A stretch of 64,000 nucleotides of DNA from Pycnopodia helianthoides (lineage: Eukaryota > Echinodermata > Asteroidea > Forcipulatida > Asteriidae): positions 9,366,675 to 9,430,674 of the forward strand of contig CM063247.1 of assembly GCA_032158295.1 (NCBI GenBank). The letters run 5' to 3'. The number at the start of each line of letters is the position of its first letter. The first letter of the stretch is position 1. Made by a program: the position numbers and the translations under genes. Shown in pieces: positions 1 through 11,400 of the stretch. The notes under the pieces are model-generated. The model made no database searches. It saw only the letters and a program-made list of their open reading frames with translations, and was not told the DNA's origin.

Positions 1-390
1 TATACAAGATTGGTGGAGCTGACAAAATAGCCGCAGACAGTGTTCATGTTTTGTGTGACCAACCATATACATGAAATAACAAAACTGTGAAAACTTGGGC
101 TTAATCTGTTGTGCGAGTCAGGAGAAAATAGTGAAAAACCACGCACAACTTTTAGCATGTAAACACATTGTCCTTAATTTTGGTTGTAACAACCGAATTC
201 AGCTGTTTTGGTGGTTTTTTTAAGGTTTTAAGATACAGTTTTCTTGAGTACATGTATGTCATCCTGTCAAAGAAAAATATTCCACAGAAAAAAATGGTAC
301 AAGTATGAAATTTATAATGAGTATACGCTTTCAGACTACAATTAAACTATGATGTTTTTTATCCTTACCAATCCTGTATAATACCTTTAA
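1..390 (-). mobile_element. Family A element cut by the window edge
   Basis: Begins TATACAAGATTGGT, the inverse of ACCAATCCTGTATA near 370, and ends ATACCTTTAA at 390. It sits in the intron before the first visible Aldh1 exon. Confidence 0.7.
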
Positions 391-651
391 ACTTTGTGGG
401 CTGTAGAAAAATGAAAAACTCTCTAAATAAATTCCCCTCCACTGTTCTTTCTTTTCTGTATTTACAAAGTTTACTGTTTGACCGTGCACCACAAGTTACT
501 TTAAGAATTTTAAATGCTGCTGCTATAAAGTTTGTTTTTCTTGTTTGGGAAAATTTACATTTCATTAAATGAAAACCTGTTGCTTAAAACTAGAAAGGAC
601 TGACCATTTTTGTTTTTGGCCTTTTTTTCTATTGTATACTTTTTCTTACAG

Positions 652-1598
652 GGGTGAAGACTCATTGGTTAGTTACTATGAAGTGAAGACGGTGAGTTAA
701 ACTTAAATTGTGTACATTGTGTGACGGAGAAGGAATATTGGGTGGGTGGGTGGGGGTAGGGGGTTGCTGTTAATTACAGAGAATGTTGATTTACTATCGA
801 AACATTACCAGCTAAATAAATAAATAAAAAATGCCATTTCACGTGTCCTATCTGTGACTGGTGTTCCTGCTTATGTTTGCTTAGCAGAAAATTGTTCAGC
901 ACTATTTTCTGTTTAAAAAACAGCTCTGAGAAATTAGGCGTGATCAAACACCTACAGTGTAGTATTTTGTGGTGCAAGCTCTGTGCTTTAAAGTAAACCC
1001 AATGGTTATTACAGGCTTTACATTTGTGGTTTAGTTTGCAATATTGATTGGAGTAGAGAAAAAAAGAATAATATGTAAAAATGAGCTGAATTACAGACAA
1101 AAATTGAACAAAATGTATCGTTCAAATTTCCAGTTTGTGGGAAAACATGTATTATGGTACCCGTGTTCACTTACTAGATCAACACATAAAGCCAAACTTG
1201 GGTCATCTCCTATTTTTGTGCATAGAAACTATTTCTTTTGAATGTTGGGTAAAAATTTTTTTTAATATCGATAGTGAGACTTGAACCTGTGGCCTCCTGA
1301 TTAACGTACCGTCGCTCTACCAACTGAGCTATCTAGCCCTGATGTTGGCAGTCTCCTTATTTATTTTGTCAATATCTTTGTTTGGGTGCCTTTAACCGTT
1401 TGGGTCAGAGAACAATTCTGTTCTTTTTATTGCACAGCTAAATTTTTCTCTCATGTTTTTCCTTCTTTCTTTCTTTCGTTTTTTGTGTTGGTTGGTTTGG
1501 CTTTTTTTTGTGCAGCAAAGGAAGAGCGCATTCTCTGATTGTTTTTATTTTGGGTTTTTTTGCAGGTCATCGTGAAAGTATCGGTGAAGAACTCCTAA
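652..1598 (+). CDS. Aldh1-type aldehyde dehydrogenase, C-terminal end (partial gene)
   Basis: Two terminal coding exons of an NAD(P)-dependent aldehyde dehydrogenase of the ALDH1/retinal dehydrogenase group. Exon A is 652-691 (acceptor TTCTTACAG, donor GTGAGT) and encodes GEDSLVSYYEVKT. Exon B is 1566-1598 (acceptor TTTTTTGCAG) and encodes VIVKVSVKNS then TAA. The same two exons, of identical length and phase (40 and 33 nt), close the complete paralogue at 18945-19701 ([23 protein letters not shown]). They match the ALDH1 family C-terminal tail, which forms part of the tetramer interface. Everything upstream, including the catalytic domain, lies left of the window. The two genes are head-to-tail about 5.8 kb apart, so a tandem duplication is inferred. 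Whether this copy makes retinoic acid or clears other aldehydes cannot be told from 24 residues. Confidence 0.85.
1267..1341 (-). repeat. Degenerate tRNA-like SINE head
   Basis: On the minus strand it reads GGGCTAGATAGCTCAGTTGG, TAGAGC and then GGTTCAAGTC. This gives recognisable A- and B-box (RNA polymerase III) sequences, but no 3' acceptor strand pairs with GGGCTAG. The same head occurs at 2312 and 3699. It is a SINE or tRNA fossil rather than a functional tRNA. Confidence 0.5.
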
Positions 1599-1902
1599 AT
1601 CAAAAAAGAAGAACGACTTCAAGAGGAAATTTTCAAGGATAAACAACCACTTTCAAAAAGACTTCACATGCCTCCTAAATATGATAAACTTCTTTTTAAT
1701 TAATCAGCCTTTTTGGTGAAACATTTTGTAACATAAGGGTATGCTAAAATGAGTATTATATCAATAGTAATCTGTGAAACATTTGTACTTTGGATTCACC
1801 CGATTGGTTACTCAACACCCAAATTCTGATTGTGGTTGTATGCCCGATCTCATGAAGAGCATAATCAGCTTACTACTAATACTCTATATCGTTGCGGTAC
1901 CC

Positions 1903-2117
1903 GCTGCCAAAACATAGAATTCGAACTGCCTCTAGCTACCGGGCAATCTCGGTGGTCTAGTTGGTAAGACACTGCTCTAGTATTGCAAGGGTCGTGGGTT
2001 CGAATCCCACCCGAGTAACATGCCTGTGATATTTTTTCACAGGACTCGGGAAAGTACTGAGTATACAGTGCTAACACACATCGGTGTATGGGTAAAAAAA
2101 AAAAAAAAAAAAAAAAA
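1903..2117 (+). repeat. tRNA-derived SINE with poly(A) tail
   Basis: It starts near the GAACTGCCTCTAGCTAC block. It has a tRNA-like head with a D-arm type box (GGTGGTCTAGTTGGTAAGAC) and a T-arm box (GGTTCGAATCCCACC), then a unique tail and a 25-base A run. Related copies are at 14495-14665 and, inverted, at 19318-19402. The shared GCCTCTAGCTAC start and CAGTGCTAACAC tail define one family. Confidence 0.75.
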
Positions 2118-2311
2118 TTAAAATAGTGCAGTCATTAGTTTAACCAAACAAACAAAATATGCACTTGTTTTTGTTTGTTTACGGTGTTAGGTGTGGGGGA
2201 TTGGTTAGAGTTAAAAGGTGGTGCAAATAACAAACTATATTTTTTACACTTGTCTGTTTGAAATCCTATCATGGTTGGACAAAATATTAGAGAGATTGCA
2301 AACATTTAGGC

Positions 2312-2374
2312 TAGATAGCTCAGTTGGTAGAGCATTTGCACGTTAATCTGGAGGTTCAAATCAAGTCAATTTTT
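2312..2374 (+). repeat. tRNA-like SINE head in duplication copy 1
   Basis: GGCTAGATAGCTCAGTTGGT, AGAGC, then ACGTTAATC and GGTTCAAATC: polymerase III A- and B-box like, not foldable into a full cloverleaf. The copy at 3699-3761 is almost identical because it sits in the duplicated segment. Confidence 0.55.
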
Positions 2375-2450
2375 CTTAAGGAAAAACTATAAATAAATAA
2401 TAGTTAACTTGCGGGTACAACCATGTGTAAATCTCTTTTGTTTGAGTGTT

Positions 2451-2466
2451 GGCTCTGAGAAGAGCC
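2451..2466 (-). promoter_or_regulatory. Histone-mRNA-type 3' stem-loop (inverted arm)
   Basis: On the minus strand this reads GGCTCTTCTCAGAGCC, a perfect fit to the metazoan histone stem-loop consensus GGYYCUUYUNAGRRCC, followed by CAACACTC and the purine-rich AAAAGAGAT. It forms the left arm of a palindromic unit whose right arm is at 2561-2576. Confidence 0.6.
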
Positions 2467-2560
2467 GGTTTGGTCTCAACGTTTCAAACAGTATACTCTG
2501 CTCGTCTTCAGGAGAACTGTTCGAAACGTCGTATACTGTTCGAAACGTCGAGACCAAACC

Positions 2561-2576
2561 GGCTCTTCTCAGAGCC
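2561..2576 (+). promoter_or_regulatory. Histone-mRNA-type 3' stem-loop
   Basis: GGCTCTTCTCAGAGCC with flanks ACC and CAACACTC, then AAAAGAGAT starting 11 bases after the stem at 2588. This matches the arrangement of the histone stem-loop (bound by SLBP) and the histone downstream element (paired by U7 snRNA). No histone ORF is nearby; it belongs to a repeat. Confidence 0.6.
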
Positions 2577-3520
2577 AACACTCAAACAAAAGAGATTTAC
2601 ACATGGTTGTACCCGCAAGTTTACTATTATTTATTTATAGTTTTTCCTATCTGTCCACAATTTTTCTCTGTTCACCCCAGATTTGAATTGAAATTGACCC
2701 AGTCAGTTTCCCCAAGTAGTTTACTCTTAGATATATGTTTTGCGTATGTTTTACTCAGATGCCAGTTTTGTTAGAGGGATATTTTTCTGTGCCAGGAGCG
2801 TCACTATGTGACAGACATGGCACAGTACACTTCTCCACTATTAGTATCATTATTAATATTGTCATTAATGCTTGAGTGTAAACAAAACAAAAAACAAACA
2901 AAAATTGAATTTGTTTTGCCTTGTGAAGGTTATAAATCAATCTTAGCCTATGAGCTTTTATACTCTTGCCTTGAACAGTCATAATGTTGTATGCTACTAA
3001 GGAATTTATTGGTTGGTGATTTTTGATGAACATATTGATGATAGGGTCCAAATTCAGCAAAATCCAAACGTTGGTTAGGGTTTCACAGCTGAGAGTTAAG
3101 GTGAGGTGTCCAATATCACCATAGTGATTTGTATTGTGACATCACACTTTGCTTAGCAATTAAGATTGGCAAAGAGTAATTAATATCTTTGTTAATAAAC
3201 CCTGGAGTACTTTGTCATTAAAAGTTGAAGGGACAGTATTGTTTTAAAATTGTGTTTCAATTTGTGTATTTCAATTCCCCCCCCCCCTCCAGAAATTTGT
3301 AGTTGCAAGAAGTTTGAAAATGTTGATAAGAATCTTGCATCATGTGTAATCTCCACCAAGTTAAAAAAGAAGGAGACAATAGAATTATGGGTGCGAATAT
3401 CACAGAGACCTTTACAGAAGCATCAAAGGGAATTGAGAAAAGAAATCAATCATAACTATATGATTTACATATATATCTTATAATTAGCACAAGTCATGAA
3501 TATAATAATAATAAAAAATA

Positions 3521-4876
3521 AGTCATAAGTCCAACAGAACAAACAAAATATGCACTTGGTTTTTTTTTTATGGTGTTAGGTGTGGGGGATTGGTTAGAGT
3601 TAAAAGTTGGTGCAAATAACAAACTATATTTTTTACACTTGTCTGTTTGAAATCCTATCATGGTTGGACAAAATATTAGAGAGATTGTCAACATTTGGGC
3701 TAGATAGCTCAGTTGGTAGAGCATTTGCACGTTAATCTGGAGGTTCAAATCCAGTCAATTTTTCTTTAGGAAAAACTACAAATAAACAATAGTAAACTTG
3801 CGGGTACAACCATGTGTAAATCTCTTTTGTTTGAGTGTTGTTTGGTCTTCACGTTTCGAACAGTATACTCTGCTCGTCTTCAGGAGAACTGTTCGAAACG
3901 TCGAGACCAAACCGGCTCTTCTCAGAGCCAACACTCAAACAAAAGAGATTTACACATGGTTGTACCCGTAAGTTTACTATTATTTATTTATAGTTTTTCC
4001 TATTTGTCCACAATTTTTCTCTGTTCACCCCAGATTTGAATTGAAATTGACCCAGTCAGGTTTCCCCAAGTAGTTTACTCTTAGATATATGTTTTGCGTA
4101 TGTTTTACTCAGATGCCAGTTTTGTTAGAGGGATATTTTTCTGTGACAGGAGCGTCACTATGTGACAGACATGGCACAGTACACTTCTCCACTATTAGTA
4201 TCATTATTAATATTGTCATTAATGCTTGAGTGTAAACAAAACAAAAAACAAGCAAAAATTGAATTTGTTTTGCCTTGTGAAGGTTATAAATCAATCTTAG
4301 CCTATGAGCATTTTATACTCTTGCCTTGAACAGTCATAATGTTGTATGCTACTAAGGAATTTATTGGTTGGTGATTTTTGATGAACATATTGATGATAGG
4401 GTCCAAATTCAGCAAAATCCAAACGTAGGTTAGGGTTTCACAGCTGAGAGTTAAGATGAGGTGTCAATATCACCATAGTGATTTGTATTGTGACATCACA
4501 CTTTGCTTAGCAATTAAGATTGGCAAAGAGTAATTAATATCTTTGTTAATAAACCCTGGAGTACTTTGTCATTAAAAGTTGAAGGGACAGTATTGTTTTA
4601 AAATTGTGTTTCAATTTGTGTATTTCAATTCCCCCCCCCCTCCAGAAATTTGTGGTTGCAAGAAGTTTGAAAATGTTGATAAGAATCTTGCATCATGTGT
4701 AATCTCCACCAAGTTAAAAAAGAAGGAGACAATAGAATTATGGGTGCGAATATTCACAGAGACCTTTACAGAAGCATCAAAGGGAATTGAGAAAAGAAAT
4801 AAATCATAACTATATGATTTACATATATATCTTATAATTAGCACAAGTCATGAATATAATAATAATAAAAAATAAA
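3521..4876 (+). repeat. Tandem duplication, copy 2
   Basis: Second copy of the 2131-3520 segment, differing by scattered substitutions. The left inverted arm of the histone-stem-loop palindrome is lost near 3840. It ends in a tail resembling retroposon 3' ends (AAAGCGCCTAATGCAAAG). The 3' part keeps an open frame (ENVDKNLASCVISTKLKKK) after a C-run and CAG, of unknown significance. Confidence 0.85.
3914..3929 (+). promoter_or_regulatory. Histone-mRNA-type 3' stem-loop in duplication copy 2
   Basis: Same stem-loop GGCTCTTCTCAGAGCC, downstream purine element AAAAGAGAT. It is preceded at 3845-3912 by two opposed hammerhead-like hairpins that share CTGTTCGAAACGT. Confidence 0.6.
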
Positions 4877-7429
4877 GAGACATTTGTAAAGCGCCTAATG
4901 CAAAGAGAGCAATAAAATATACAATAAGTGAAAGAAACATTACAAGTAAGCAGATTACAAATAAGCAGCTTCAAACAATTTGACTTGAACCAATTGAGTG
5001 ATATTTATGACATATACAGGTCGTATTTTTTGAGACGTAGGCCTATAAGTATATAAAGCCAAGTTTTAAGAAAAGGTTATCGTCCCCACCCTGATCTTTT
5101 TTTGAAGCCGCATCCTTTAAAAGGAATGTTTAAAAAAAAATTGTTTTCACTTCATCTTGGCACCATTATTTCAACGATTGATTTAATTTACCCATTCTCC
5201 GATAAAGCCCGTTAATTTGTAGTCTGGCACTTTCCTCCTTGAACAACTTTTACAAATAAAAGAATAAAAAGGCGCTCACCCTCCTGAATAAAAACCAGGA
5301 AGATGGTGTATTTCAGTCACTAAATTATACCTCCATGCTTGTACGATGCTTGTACTAAGTCATAATTATGAGATATAAGTCTATCATGACTTTCACTCCC
5401 CTATCGCCCCCCTGCCTCTCCTATAACTCTTCTATAGACCTCAATAGTACCAAGATAATACAATATATTTATTCAGAGAGGACAAAATTCCAGGGGACCA
5501 ATTTTACTGGGTAAAATTGTTTGCACACATGCCCCATGCAGCATGCCAATGATCTCATACAGTCACCTGATCTCATTGTCACATGATCTCATTGTCACAT
5601 GATCTCGTGGTTTATCGGGCAGTATCCAAATGTATACAGTATAGATCCACTGATCCAGGCTAGCACTAGCAGATGACCTTGCCTTGCTCTTTATCTGGCC
5701 ACAGATTACACAATGATGCACTGCACATGATTGAGACCCAAAGTATACGATTTAGGCAGCCTATGAAATCTTTATCAGCAGATGGACATGCATGCCAGTG
5801 AATAGATTGGACAAAGTTGACTGTGCTGAGGTGCTCGAACTTGGAAGCCAGCCATAATTTACAAGTGCATTGTTTGGGTTGTGTACACTACAACTGCAGC
5901 AGGCAGGAGCTCTACAGAGGCAGAGTATAATACTCATTTACAGAGAGGTATTCTTATTTATCTGAGTATTATTCAGTAAAATTTATTTCAATGCTGTCAT
6001 TCATTACAATAATGCACGTTGAAATTACCCTAGTAATACAGTAGCATGAGATATGAAATATATTTTGTGCACAGTGATTCAATAGTAATCAGCAGATAAA
6101 TAAAAAACATTTAGGTGCAAGGTTAAGCAGAATGCTTTTGTTCCCTAACCTATGGACACACAAACATACAACCAAAGAACCGTAACAGGACAAAGGACAA
6201 AAGAAGCAGACAATATGAGACAAGGCCAACACAACTTACAAGTTGCACCTTATTAGTTTATGAATAAGAGTCAAGGAACTGAGCTCTTGGGTTTTTAACA
6301 AACACAGATAGAGAGGGTGAAGATTTAAGAGAATCATCTAAACTTTTCCAGTATGAGATGCCTCGATGGACAACACTGTTTTTAGACTTTGATGTTCTAT
6401 TAAGTTGGACGAACAAATTACCCCTAGCGGGTATAAATTTATGATCTACATCATGTGTAGGCCTACACAGTGGTGGTGTAACTTCGACACTTCCATTGGG
6501 GGCAGAGGGCAGAGGGCAAATGTATAGTGTGGTGGATAGAATTTGTTTTATTTGTTTATCCTGGTGTCACCAGTTTTTGGTCAGAACTCATTTAATTTCA
6601 TGGCATTTCATTAATAACATGGCATTTCGTGGCCCACATGCCAAATTGGATGTGACTAACAAACAATAATTAGCAATAAATAGTAAAAACAAAGAAAACA
6701 AATTTACAAGTACTAGGATTTTAAAAAGCATAAACAAAAAAAAAAACACCCCTGAGAGCATAAATGGTTGTGATATACGATCCATAAAATTAGCAATAAT
6801 GACTAAAAAAAATCCACAGTGGAATGCAGCAAAAAAACCTAAAAAGAGTATACAGGAGGGTACACCCCAACAGAATTAATGACCACACAGATCTACCCGG
6901 CAAAGAGCACCGGAGAGCCATCGACGCTATCAATACTGTCAGAAACGACATCCGAAGCAATGCAGCTTAAAGAAGAGGAATGGTCACCAAACATTTTGTG
7001 CGGCAAAAGGGGTGGGCAAATGAGATCGCCAAAAATTCATGTGAATGGTTCGATTTTCAATTAAATATATGTAGACCCCCCCCCCCCAAAAAAAAAAAAA
7101 AAAAAAAAAACACATTCTCCCCCGCTTCCATCCCCCCCCCCCCCCTCCTCCCTAAGAAAAAAATTTAGTTTCTGGTAAGGCGACTTGCAAGGGAGGAGAA
7201 GAAGTTGGGGGGGTGAGGGGGAGAGAAGTAGGGTGGGGGCTTTTAATGTATCGAACCATTTATTTGTGCATTTTTAAATCTCATTTCAGGGGGCAAAATG
7301 GGGTGGTAAGGTGACTTCCTCACAAAATTTCTGCCTCTTTTTATATTTAAAGGCACTTACTGTTGATTTGCAGACAAAAGGCCAGAAGAGAACGAGCTAC
7401 AACCCCCTTGCAGTCATTAGCTCATTAAC
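4877..7429. other. Intergenic between the two Aldh1 genes
   Basis: I see no gene here. It contains a LINE RT fragment (6258-6452), short GATCTCATTGTCACAT direct repeats (5567-5605), a C10/A20 tract (7077-7110) and C/A-rich purine-pyrimidine tracts up to 7250. The promoter or 5'UTR of the second Aldh1 gene must lie at its right end, but I see no clear TATA box or initiator. Confidence 0.6.
6258..6452 (-). mobile_element. LINE reverse-transcriptase C-terminal fragment
   Basis: Minus-strand translation gives DVDHKFIPARGNLFVQLNRT, SKSKNSVVHRGISYWKSLDD, then SLSVFVKNPRAQFLDSYS and a stop. The order R-x-x-K-x-x-NS-x-x-(Y/H)RG-x-x-x-W-x-S-L followed by PSLSVFKxxL is the usual C-terminal end of CR1/L2-type LINE ORF2. 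It is truncated, with no 5' domains. Confidence 0.65.
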
Positions 7430-8402
7430 ATGGCTGTCCCAGAAATTAAGTACACACAGGTAAGTTTTCTTCCACGATTCATTTTTCAGGGCAGCGTCCG
7501 AACAGGGTTTGCCCATAACTTTTTCAGTGCTTCACTGGTCCACGTCTGTCACAATTTTCTTTCGCCGCTGTCATTTTGTATGGTAGCTGAGTTTGGAACC
7601 ATATCAACAAATCAGTGCAGTTAGTGGTTTACAGGTAACTTTTAGAAGCAATAAACCGGGCAGCTGGACCACTTGGCAAAAATTTTGAATTCAAGATGCT
7701 ACTGTAACCATGGTAACACCTCTTCTTTTTCGATGCAGTTGTTTATCAACAATGAGTTTGTGAACTCTGCGAGTGGGAAGACATTCCCCACCGTCAACCC
7801 AACGACGGGAGAGAAAATCTGCGACATCCAGGAAGGGGATAAGGTACATGTATAGGCGATGTGACCTGTGACATCACATGTTTACAAAAGAGCCACAGAG
7901 CCTGGACTTCCGGCGGGCACATTTGTACACAGCTCAATGGAAAAATACAACAAATCTTATGTTTTATGGAGATCGCACTGTCTGATTTTCCTCAACTTTT
8001 GGTATGAAGAAAGGGGGAACATCTCAAAAGCTGTACAGCTGTTGCTTTTGTAAATTTGGAATTTATGTGAAAATTATGACACAAAATATAAATTTTCCCA
8101 TTGAGCCTGTGTAGCATCTTGCCCGTCAGGAATAGCATTATAATGTACGAGGTCACCACTCTGTAAACAAATGTAACATGGTCTATAGGTTTTGATACTT
8201 TCTGGAAATGTTCTGTAACATGTGTAACGCACAGTCGCACTGTTCAGCATTATGGCATATTGTTACATCAGGGTTCAATTTTACGACTCTGCTTACTGCG
8301 ATTCTAGACCATAGAATCATTCACTTTACAGGAATTCTATGGTAAACAGTGCCTTGAAATTGGGCCCTGGTCTGCAACCGACAAACAACATACAAAGTAC
8401 AC

Positions 8403-8436
<34 letters not shown>

Positions 8437-11400
8437 CATAATTATGTATAATTTGTGGTAATGAAACCAAGGATGCCTCTTAAGTGAACTGATAAGAAAA
8501 TCACTGTAGCTCGCAAGCCCAAGGAAACCTGTAAACAAGGCTGCTTGCGATGTGAACCAGAAACGCCAGGGTTAACCCCTACTACTCTTCCACCATAAGT
8601 GTTCTGGGTCATTTTACATGCAGTACCAACCCTAGTACATGAGACCTTCCGCTTATATCCCATCCGAAGGACAAAGCAATTATGATAAAGTAACTTCCTC
8701 AAGGACACAAATTGCCACAACCAGGAGTGGAGCTTAAGTTCGGTGCTCTTAACTGCTCAGCCACGGCAGGCCACTTAATGGGAGGGATTGGGCAAGTTAT
8801 TGAGGGAATGGCCTAGGCTGGTAGGACTCCAGCAAATCAGATGTATTTTAAAATCAATTATTTTCAGACCAGGATCAGGCCTGGAGATTAGGATCATTGT
8901 AGATGAATTATTTTGTTGTGACATTTCTACAGGCAGATATTGATTTGGCGGTCAAAGCTGCAAAGGAGGCTTTCAAACGTGGGTCACCATGGAGAACTAT
9001 GGACGCGTCAAAGAGAGCAGAGTATCTCTTGAAGCTGGCCGACTTACTACAAAGAGACAAAGAATATCTGGCAGTAAGTGTCACTAAGTTAAGCCAGAAG
9101 TGTATTTTACTGAAAAAGTATGTAAATGGCCAATTTGATTTAAAGGCCCTGTACACTATTGGTAAGATCGAAAAACACAATGTTCACAGATTCACACATA
9201 ACTTACATGATTTAAAGTAAATAATGGTAGAATTAGGGTTCCTTAAAATATTCCTGCTTAAAATGCTATCGTTTTTGAGAAACGAGTAAAACAATAGTAA
9301 TTATCGCGCGCGATAATTTGAAAAAACAGCAAACACATAAGATCTCTTTTCACTATTTTCTCGTGATCTCGATGACCAATTGAGCTCAAACTTTCACAGG
9401 TTTGTTTTTTCATGCATATGTTGAATCACACAAAATGTGGACACTGATTTTGAGCTGTTACCAAAATTGTACAATACCTTTAAGTTCAATTCATTTCTAC
9501 TATTTGCGTTAATCCCCTCTGCCGGTTGATCTTCGTGAACAATACTTTACTGCTGTGCAGTAAGTAGGCCTGCGTCTTTGTCTTAATTGTCCTAGTCCTT
9601 TTTGTTTGTGTAACTTCTTGTAGTGTGTTGTATACAAATTCAAGATTCTGTAAAAACTTTATACCTTTAAAGGAACATTACAAAATTGGTAATTGTAAAA
9701 TATACTTTTCACAGATTTACATAAAACTCACACGGTCTAATGATAATGATAGTAGAAAACATCCCTTGAAATATTTCTGTCTGAAATGCCATGTTTGATG
9801 AGAAATGAATAAACTAATTTTCCGATTGGAGTTTATCGCTCAGTGAGCGTTTTATTCGTTTGTTGAACCTATATGATTTCATGCAAATGTATAATCGGTT
9901 TTTCACTATTTTCTTGTGACCCAGATGGTCGATCGATTTCAAACTTCTACAGGTTTGTCAGTTTATGTATATGGTGGATTACATAAAGTGCTTACACTGC
10001 CAGCAACTGTTTTGTTAGCAAAAACCAATTCTGTAATGTTCCTTTAAGCTACACACGTCATGGGGGTCTGTAGGCCCTACATGTACTTGACAGACCCTGT
10101 TTTTTGGAGACCCCCACCATTCTTCATTTATTTCTGTATGTATTATTTCTGCTTAGCAGACAATTGTTAAGCAATATTTTCTGCTTTTAAAGCAGCTCCA
10201 TGAAATTGGGCCCTGCTCCTTGGGCTAGTCGTCGTACATTTGAAGTGCCTTGGTAAATTTTGAGTTGACTGGCCTGTGTAATTCTATGACGGTGTTTTTC
10301 ATTGGATTTCAGGAGTCTCTACGAGGGCCTTTTCCAACATAGCACCAAGACTTTGGAATTCACTTCCTGAAGACCTCAGACAAATGCACAGCATCACTCT
10401 CTTCCAGCAGAAACTAAAAACACACTTGTTCACGCTTGCTTTCCCAACAGTTTGATAATATTTGAAAACTTAACTTTAGCTTCTTCTAGACCGGCGCCTT
10501 TGAATGGTTTACAGGAAAGGGCGCCTGACAAATGCTGTATCACTATTATTATTACCAAAATGTTACATTTTGAATTTTGTTTTTTATTAATACATGGCTT
10601 TCAACATGTTCTTGTAGTCTTTGGAGACCGTGGACAATGGTATGATCATATCAATCAGTAGAGGAAGCGTGAACCGTGCTATTGGGATGGTCCGCTACTA
10701 TGCAGGATGGGCAGACAAGATACATGGAAAGACCATTCCCGTTGGTAAGTAATTTAAGATTCACTCTGCAAGGCAGTGTGTCCAAATGAACGACTGCTGC
10801 ATGATCGCCACGCTAAAAATGGTTACACAACTATGTTACGACACCCCATACGATCCGAAACCCCTGATGTATTTTCCTTATCCTACCCCTAACCCTAACC
10901 CTAAACCTATACCATATGCGTGTAGGTCATGAGGGGTTATCTGAACGTTGTCAGAACACAGGGATGTCAGACCATAGAGCAGTCACTGTTAAAATGCACT
11001 CAAGCACAGGCTGCCAATAGCACCCCCCTTAGCAGAAGCCGTAGCCACCAATCCGGACACTTCCTAATTGATGTACGTGTAGCAATACGGATTTAAAGAA
11101 TATGACTTTGGTTTGACCCTTACAAATGTACATTGATGTGTGATCAAGCTCCGTGCTTTCCAAGTCGTACGGAGAACACAATTTTCCCTCTTGAAATACG
11201 TATCCTCACTACATTTATAAATGTGTTGATCCGTAGAAACCAAGGACTTTAACAACAGGGATCCTGGTTTGTTTGGAGTTTTTTCAGAGGGACTACGTCC
11301 TCGCTTCACTTTCGTGTGCAAAAACCAATGCGGACGTCACTAAATAAAACAAGTCCAAACCATTGGAGAACATAAAGAAGTCCTCGATTTACTGGGTCGA

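Larger units (their letters stand above)
2131..3520 (+). repeat. Tandem duplication, copy 1
   Basis: First of two adjacent near-identical segments (second 3521-4876), from the AACAAACAAAATATGCACTT block through the AATAATAATAAAAAATAAG block. It carries a tRNA-like head (2312-2374), a palindromic histone-stem-loop unit (2409-2630) and a C-run followed by a short ORF. Relative to copy 2 it keeps an extra inverted half of the stem-loop unit and has a one-base deletion near 3400 that shifts the ORF frame. Confidence 0.85.

Noticed and set aside
1267..1341. Functional tRNA gene on the minus strand
   Set aside because: A- and B-boxes are present but the acceptor stem is not closed and the anticodon stem is poorly paired; the same head recurs as a dispersed repeat.
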